In this document: positions 57,694-64,000 of the stretch, one piece after another | Position numbering within the stretch: the first letter of the stretch is position 1 | How the letters are laid out: the number at the start of each line of letters is the position of its first letter | Source of the DNA: Plantago ovata | Taxonomy: Eukaryota > Streptophyta > Magnoliopsida > Lamiales > Plantaginaceae | Assembly: GCA_028274465.1 (NCBI GenBank) | Contig: CM051455.1 | Coordinates: 90,900,365-90,964,364 of the forward strand | Length of the DNA stretch: 64,000 nt | Reading direction: 5' to 3' | The notes under the pieces: model-generated | Database searches by the model: none | What the model saw: only the letters and a program-made list of their open reading frames with translations | Told to the model about the DNA's origin: nothing | Program-made: the position numbers and the translations under genes

Positions 57694-58793
57694 TGATGAA
57701 TGTGTATTTTACACTTTCATTCGAGTCTTTTTTCACCAATTTAGCTATCCTCTATGTTAATTTAGCTATATTATAGTGCATTTTATTAGAATACTGTCAC
57801 GTTTCCCTTTAGTTTGCATTTTACAGGTTTTAGGTGAAAAACATGGTTTTCCGGGCAATTATATTGAAGAGAATGAAGAATCGGTGTTTCGAGGACATTT
57901 TTGGAGTATCTAGAAGATTCCGGATAGGATTTGAAGTCTAGAGGTCGAGTCTGAAAGCTAAAAGGTCACTAGAAGGCAAAAACCGAGTCCAAAAAGGAAA
58001 AAAAAATCCAAAAACGCGCCCTTGGCCGGCTGGAACTCCCGGGCGATTCGCCCGGGACGTGGGGTGGTTCGCCCCACACCAGGCGATTCGCCCAGTGTGT
58101 GGGGCGACTCGCCCCACACGTTCCGAACTCCTATATATAGTTGCTCAGTTTTCTCCGTTTTTCATGCTTTCTCAGACCTTTCTTCATACCTTTCTCATTA
58201 GTTTTAGGGAAGAATTCTCGAGAGCCTGTTCTGGGAATTCCTAGCATAGGAGATACTTTTTCTTATCGATTTGGAGCTTGTGACATCGCGATTGTTCGGA
58301 GATTGACAACCTTCGGTAACATTGAGTAGCTAAATCTATTGTTGGTGATAGTATGTGATTTCTTAGCGAAGGGTTAATAATTATGCTGATGGCGGTAAAG
58401 CGAATCAGAGTTAAAGTTATAGCTTTATTTCTTTGATCTATCTAAGCCCTCTATCTTCGTAGTGTTGAATAAAACGGAACATATTGGACAATTCATGATC
58501 AAAGATCTCTATGCAAAACGATCGGGTACTTCATGCATGATTATTAACCCACTATGCTTTGAATGATCATACTATCACTAACTTCCATTATCTTGATAAG
58601 AAAAACCTGTGCTACGTCGTCTGTTGATTTTATATTTTAAGTTAGATTGGATAAAACTAGTTATAGTCCTTAGAGATCGACACTCGAGGTTATTTTACTG
58701 CTACACTACGGTTTTCGTTATAGTTGTGAATTGCCTTTGGCTTAAAAACAAATTTATTTGATTAATTAGAATCTGACAAATTCCGGTTCATCA
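57694..58793 (+). repeat. Element C 3' LTR
   Basis: 1100 bp, TGATGAATG...GTTCATCA. Palindromes 58036-58122, TATA box 58131-58140. Next to the PPT on the left and to resumed SIRE-like coding sequence on the right. Confidence 0.92.
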
Positions 58794-61659
58794 CGTGCTA
58801 CTGATAGTGGTCAACCAGAACTCTATTAGTTTGGTCAATCTAAGGTTGCTGAAAAATGCAATCAAGTACCTACGACCGTAAAGCCCGCTGTTGCTACTCA
58901 AAGTAACAAGACTTTAAAAGGAAAACAGGTTGTTGAAAAGCAAACTGTAAAGAAAAAGGATGTTGTAAAGCATTCTGCCAAACAAGTTGCTGAAAAGCAA
59001 TTTGTTAAGTCAAAAGGCAAGATTACTAAAAGTAATCAGAAGACCTTTGCTGACAAACCTGAATCAAGTAAGGTTGCTGATACAAAAGCTCAACATTCTC
59101 CGAAAAGTGGACTCGGTTTCAAAACCAAGCAAAGTCAACTTTTTCATGAGTATAAGCAAAGTCACCAAAGATACTTCAAAGAGATGAAAAAAATCAATCC
59201 TAAGAGTTCTGACAAGACTCAAAATGCTAGGGCTAGAAGGCACCTTGCTAGAAAAGAACTTACTGAAAAGTATGTTCATCAAAAAGGTCAACCGAGCAAG
59301 ACACCACATCAGAAAGTGGATTTGATCAGCACGAATCAAAAGTCTTTTGGCTCAAAACCTCCTAGTTCCTCAGCAAGTAGAAAACAAGTCAAAGTTGAAA
59401 AACTTAAGACTTGGGTTTCCACTGGACGCATTCTTGTTTGCAGACTTCAGCCACGGAGACAAACGATGCAATCTGGCACTTTGACAGTGGTTATGGAAAG
59501 CACATGACGGGCAACACGAATAACCTTATAAACTATAGACGGTGGTCTAAACGTCCAACAATAAAGTTTGCTGGTGGAGGCTCTGGTTCTACAAAAGGCT
59601 ATGGTGACGTGAAGTTAGGATGCATTACCATTACGGGAGTTCTTTATGTCAAAAATCTTAAGTTTAACCTTTTCAGCATGAGTCAATTTGCTGACAAAGG
59701 ATACTTCATCAAAATCAAAAGTGATGAATGTAAACTTATAGACTTTGAGACAAAGAAGGTTATTATGATTGCCAGAAGATCAGGAGGCTTGTACACCGTA
59801 GATTGGTCTTCAGCAATCGTTGAAAAATGCCTTGTCTCAGATCACGATTGCCTTGCTGAAAAAGCATGGTTATGGCATAAACGAACAAGTCACCTAAACT
59901 TCAAGACGCTGAATAAGCTTTCTAAAAAGGCACTTGTAGTTCGATTACCTAAGGTTACTTTTAAGAAGGATGGTGTTTGCAATGCATGTCAGCAAGGTAA
60001 GCAAACAAGATCTTCTTTTAAGAACAAGGCAGTACCGTAAACTACAAAACCTTTACGACTCTTGCACATGGACTTGTTTGAATCTTCTTCAACAAGCTAT
60101 GCTGGTAAGAAGTATGGTCTGTTGGTGGTAGATGACTACTCAAGATTCACTTGGGTAGTATTTATCAAACACAAATCTGAAACTACGACTGAAATACCTA
60201 ACTTGCTGAATAAGCTTGAAGTCATGAAAAATGACAAGGTAAAAGTCATAAGGACAGACCATGGTACTGAGTTTGTAAATCAGTACATAACTGAGTATTG
60301 CACTTCAAAAGGCATACAACATCAGTTATCCTCAGTAAGGACACCACAACAAAACGGTGTTGCTGAAAGGAAGAATCGCACCCTAAAAGAAGCCGCAAGA
60401 ACAATGCTTGATGACACTGAAATAAGTGAGGCTTACTGGGTTGAAGTCATTAATACCGTCTGTTACACTCAAAACAGATGTCTGATTAGTAAGTAATACA
60501 ACAAAACTCCGTATGAGTTGTTTGTTGGAAGACCTCCTAATATTACTCATCTAAGAGTATTTGGTTGTAAGTGGTTCGTTCTTAATAACGGTAGAGAATA
60601 CCTAAGAACATTTCAACCAAATGCAGACGAATCGATATTTCTTGGTTACTCCTTGCATAGTAAAGCTTATAGAGTTTACAACAAAAAGGCACAAAAGATC
60701 GAAGAATCAGTGCATGTTGTATTCTACGAAAAGACAAAAGGAGTGTCTGGTGAAGAAGAAATATCAGAATGTAGGAAAAAGCTAATCATACATGAGCAAA
60801 GAACTGAATTTGATGCTAAGCAAATCAAGTCAATTGAACTAAATGATGATTCTGAAAATGACTCTCCTCCCCCAAGTCATGACAAGATAAATATAGTTCA
60901 TGACAAAGAATTTCCAGCAAAAGACGCAGTTGCTCCGGATGTTGCTGAAACTACGCAACCTCCCGTGCCTGCTGATGAGTTACCACAATCTAGCAATGTT
61001 GAACAAGCAGTAGCTGATGAACCAATCTTAGAAGAGACACAAAATACCAGTAGTACTGAACAAGTACATGCTGAAGAGTCACATGTTGATGAGCAAACGT
61101 ATCCAGATCCAAAGAACAAAAAGCCTGTTAACAAATGGATTAGAGATCATCCCTCTACGGATATGATTGGTGATATTGACAAACGCCAAGTGACTAGATC
61201 CAAAGTTTCTGCTACTCATGGACTTGCTGAAGAAGCAAATGTCGTAGAAGTAGAATCTTTGTTCTCTTGCTTTGTTTCAGAAATTGAACCAAAGACCATA
61301 GAAGAAGCTCTAAAGCATTCTGAATGGATCAAGGCAATGCAAGAAGAACTGGATCAATTTGAAAGGAACAAAGTCTGGAAATTTGTACCTCTTGCTGAAG
61401 GCAAGAAACCTATTGGTACAAAGTGGGTGTTCAAAAACAAGCTGAGTGAGTCTGGTGAAGTAACAAGAAATAGAGCACGTTTAGTTGCTCAAGGTTATTG
61501 TCAGACTGAAGGATTGGACTATGATGAGTCTTATGCACCAGTTGCAAGATTGGATGCAATTAGACTTTTCTTGGCCTTTGCTGCTCACAATGACTTCATT
61601 GTTTATCAAATGAAAGTTAAAAGTGCATTCTTGAATGGTGAACTTGCTGAAGAAGTCTA
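58794..61659 (+). pseudogene. pol: B3 gag end, protease, integrase and RT N-terminus
   Basis: SIRE-like copia pol. A Lys/Gln-rich gag tail (58794-59430, with one TAG at 58827-58829) shifts frame by one near 59440 into protease with active site HFDSGYGKHMTG (about 59479-59514). Next come the GAG-pre-integrase (WHKRTSHLN; CNAC), a TAA at 60038-60040, the integrase core (Asp near 60068, Asp in RTDHGTEF near 60262, Glu in GVAERKN near 60366), a TAA at 60494-60496, then RT. RT reads [10 protein letters not shown] where copia RTs have MDVK, so the first catalytic Asp is Lys. Element E cuts RT at 61659. Definitely inactive. Confidence 0.9.
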
Positions 61660-62861
61660 TGATGAAACGGTTTGTCAAACTCAATTAATCAAATAAATTT
61701 GTATTTAGCCAAAGGCAATTCACAACTACAACGAAAACCGTAGTGTAGCAGTAGAGTAACCTCGAGTGTCGATCTCTAAGGACTATAACTAGCTTTATCT
61801 AATCTAACTTAAGAATATAAAACAGCAGACGACTTAGCAAAGGTTTTTCTTAACAGATAATGGAGATTGGTGATAGTATGGTCATTCAAAGCATAACAGG
61901 TTAACAATAATGCATAAATTCCTCGGCTTTGCATGGAGATCTTTGATCAATGAATTGTCCAGTTGTGTTCCGTAATTATTCAACACTACGAAGATATAGA
62001 TTTAGATAGATCAAAGAAATAAAGCAATAACTCAGAGTATAATGCGCGATATAGCCATTAGCATAATTATTAACCCTTCGCTAAGAAATCACATACTATC
62101 ACCAACGAGAAGTTTAGCTACTCATAGTTGTCATGCAATCAACAGAAATCATACCACGAATGAATGAAAACATGATGAAAGATATATAAATATAAATAGA
62201 AAAATTGTAAGATACAATGTTACCGATGGTTGTCAATCTCCGAAGAATCGCGATCTTACAAGCTCCAAATTGCTAAGAAAAAGTATCTCGTAAGCTAAGA
62301 ACCCCCAGAACAGGCTCTGGGAAATTCCTACCTAAAACTACAGAGAAAGGTGAGAGAAAAGGTCTGGAAAAGTATGAAAAACGGAGAAAACTGAGCAACT
62401 ATATATAGACTTTCGAATTGTGTGGGGCGAAGGGCCCCACACACCGGGCGATTCGCCTGGTGTGGGGCGATTCGCCCCACGTCCCGGAAGACTCGCCCGG
62501 GAGTTTTTTTCGGCCCAGAACGCGTTTTCGATGCATTGTTGGATTTCTTCCCCTTTTCGGACTCGGTTTCTGACTTCTAGTGACCTTCTAGCCTCCAGAT
62601 TCGACCCCTAGACTTCAAATCCTATCCGGAATCTTTCAGATACTCCAACTAAGCTTCTGGAACACCAATTCCTTGTCTACTTCAATATAATTGCCCGGAA
62701 AACCTTGTTTTCAACCAAAACCTGTAAAATAAAAACTAAAGGGAAACGTGACACTATTCTAATAAAATGCTCTAAAATATAGCTATATAGCTAAATTAAC
62801 ATAGAGGATAGCTAAAATAGGTGAAAAAGAGTCAAATGAAAGTGTAAATACACATTCATCA
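61660..62861 (-). repeat. Element E 3' LTR
   Basis: 1202 bp on the minus strand, starting TGATGAATG (62861) and ending TTCATCA (61660). TATA box at 62399-62408, palindromes at 62421-62500 with one arm mutated (GGGGCGAAGGGCCCC). Confidence 0.92.
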
Positions 62862-64000
62862 AACTCCCCAAACCGAACCTTTGCTTGACCTCAAGCAACT
62901 AAGCTAGACTCTAATGCAAAAAACAAAGCAACACAAAAAATGGAGTCTCATGCCAAATGAAATGAACTAATCTACTGAATCTATCAAAAAACATATGAAC
63001 AAGAACCATATAAATCAAAACATGAATATAGGTTGAAGAATGCCTCGATTGATTCATACACATCCACATAAGCACTTATGTCAAGACAAGATAGTCTCTC
63101 GTAACATTCTCTACCTGGACCTAGTCAGTGACGACGTAATGAAACATGTTAGAATACGAATGGTTGTCCCGTGCCTATGAAACTGAGGACTTACTATTGT
63201 TCACCAAGTTAAGACTTTTCCTCAAAGAGGTCGAACCAATACTGGCTCTCATCAAACGAAGGACGGTTCCCTATAAAAGATAACACTCCCCTATTCTACC
63301 CATCTCTCAAGCAAAGCATTTAGCTTTTCACCACTTCTTGAATGGCAGGACGAGGGTGGTCTAGAACAGATGACACTCAAAAACAAAAGAAAAGATAGAA
63401 AATTACAACACGATTACGAATATTACAAGAATTGGAAAATGAGACACAACACTTTGCTAAACTGCTATTTGGCTTTCTATTTTTTCTGGACCCTTCTTTG
63501 CTTTTTGGGGTCTTTTCTCTTTTTTTCTTTCTTTTTTTTTCTTTTCCAGTTTCTTTTTCTTTTTTTTCCTAGAAATTTTTCTTTTTTTCTCTTTTTTTTT
63601 CGATTTTTTTAAGCCAGCAGTAGCACAACGAAAAAGAAATAAAATGACTCACAAACGACTTTCCAAAACCTATTCGAAAGAATAGGTTGGAGTACAAAAT
63701 TTACGAGAAAGGAAAAATAAACTCACAACACAGAAATGAAAAACGAAAAACAAGTCTAATGATAGTATAACCCCCTCCCCAAACCTATTCGAAAGAATAG
63801 GTTGCAAACAAAGGATCACACAACCTCACACTACCTCCTTCCTAGGCATTTAGCAATCTCAAAGCATGGTGAAGACTTGTTGCCTCTTAGGTACATAATT
63901 ACTCGGGAAAACAACCATAAGACCCTAACATGCATCATCCTATTATAAAGGCCTTCGTGAACCGCAGTAGAGAAAACACCACTAAGTGATGTCGAGACTA
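62862..64000 (-). other. Element E 3' UTR: PPT, purine tract, two hairpins
   Basis: Reading minus: hairpins at about 63783-63805 and 63667-63690, both with perfect AACCTATTC/GAATAGGTT stems, purine tract (plus-strand pyrimidines 63476-63615), then the PPT (GGTTTGGGGAGTT) abutting the LTR at 62862. No ORF of interest. Confidence 0.85.

Larger units (their letters stand above)
35724..58793 (+). mobile_element. Gypsy element C, gag-protease plus second ORF, 5' truncated
   Basis: Non-autonomous element interrupted by D (40068-55081). Without D it is about 8 kb: truncated 5' LTR, PBS, gag-protease, spacer, ORF2, 3' UTR, 3' LTR. It has no RT or integrase. It sits inside B3 gag/pol, whose sequence resumes at 58794. 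The 5' end and its target duplication were lost in a deletion. Confidence 0.9.
61660..64000 (-). mobile_element. Gypsy element E (minus), 3' end only, runs off the window
   Basis: A 3' LTR followed, toward the right edge, by the family 3' UTR. Inserted in B3 RT. The 5 bp before it are GTCTA (61655-61659), the predicted target duplication to look for beyond the window. No coding sequence is visible. Confidence 0.9.

Overview
The window is repeat-dense plant nuclear DNA. I find no host gene. Nearly every base can be assigned to nested or truncated LTR retrotransposons of three families, plus one tRNA-derived SINE and an AT-rich tandem array. The plant origin is inferred from a tRNA-Asp-primed Ty3/gypsy family of Athila/Tat type, a SIRE-like and a TNT-like Ty1/copia family, and an ORF resembling the plant-specific 'putative plant transposon protein' group. 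Nothing identifies the species. Family names are my recognition of motifs, not database hits.

Family 1, Ty3/gypsy (LTR about 1.1-1.3 kb, ends TGATGAA...TTCATCA, PBS matching tRNA-Asp, PPT GGTTTGGGGAGTT). Copies: F (minus, 1-3517, with the 3' end of another copy at 3518-4856), J (minus LTR piece, 7897-8382), A (plus, 28568-33901, target duplication CATAC), C (plus, 35724-58793, 5' truncated), D (plus, 9.5 kb, ending at 55081, target duplication TCTGG) and E (minus, from 61660 past the window end). D encodes gag, protease, RT, RNase H and integrase. C and F encode gag plus protease only, C with a second unrelated ORF. A has only a short gag-like ORF. All share LTR, PBS, PPT and 3' UTR, so this looks like one autonomous lineage with at least two kinds of non-autonomous followers.

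Family 2, Ty1/copia TNT-like (LTR about 2.0-2.1 kb, TGATAGTG...CTTACA). Copies: G (minus, 4857-7896), G2 (minus LTR piece, 8383-9847), an internally deleted solo LTR (11080-12161) and H (gag-pol 13543-17764, 3' LTR 17779-19869). Family 3, Ty1/copia SIRE-like (LTR about 1.58 kb, TGTTAGG...CCAACA, initiator tRNA-Met PBS, envelope-position ORF). Copies: B2 (host of H and B1, 9848 to about 26190), B1 (20096-24712, target duplication AAGAT, with an assembly gap) and B3 (27743-61659, itself hosting A, C, D and E).

Nesting, from the duplications and resumed frames: B2 contains the family-2 insertion and B1. B3 contains A in its 5' LTR, C in gag and E in RT. C contains D in its second ORF. Between B2 and B3 lies 1.55 kb of AT-rich DNA with three tandem units of about 240 bp, each carrying a minus-strand tRNA-like A box and B box.

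Assembly caution: 40061-45467 and 45568-50977 are the same 5.4 kb written twice on either side of a 100-N gap, because two contig ends were not merged. A second 100-N gap (23486-23585) hides the B1 pol region. The solo LTR and the full H element occupy the same target site, so that locus is either duplicated or a haplotype chimera.
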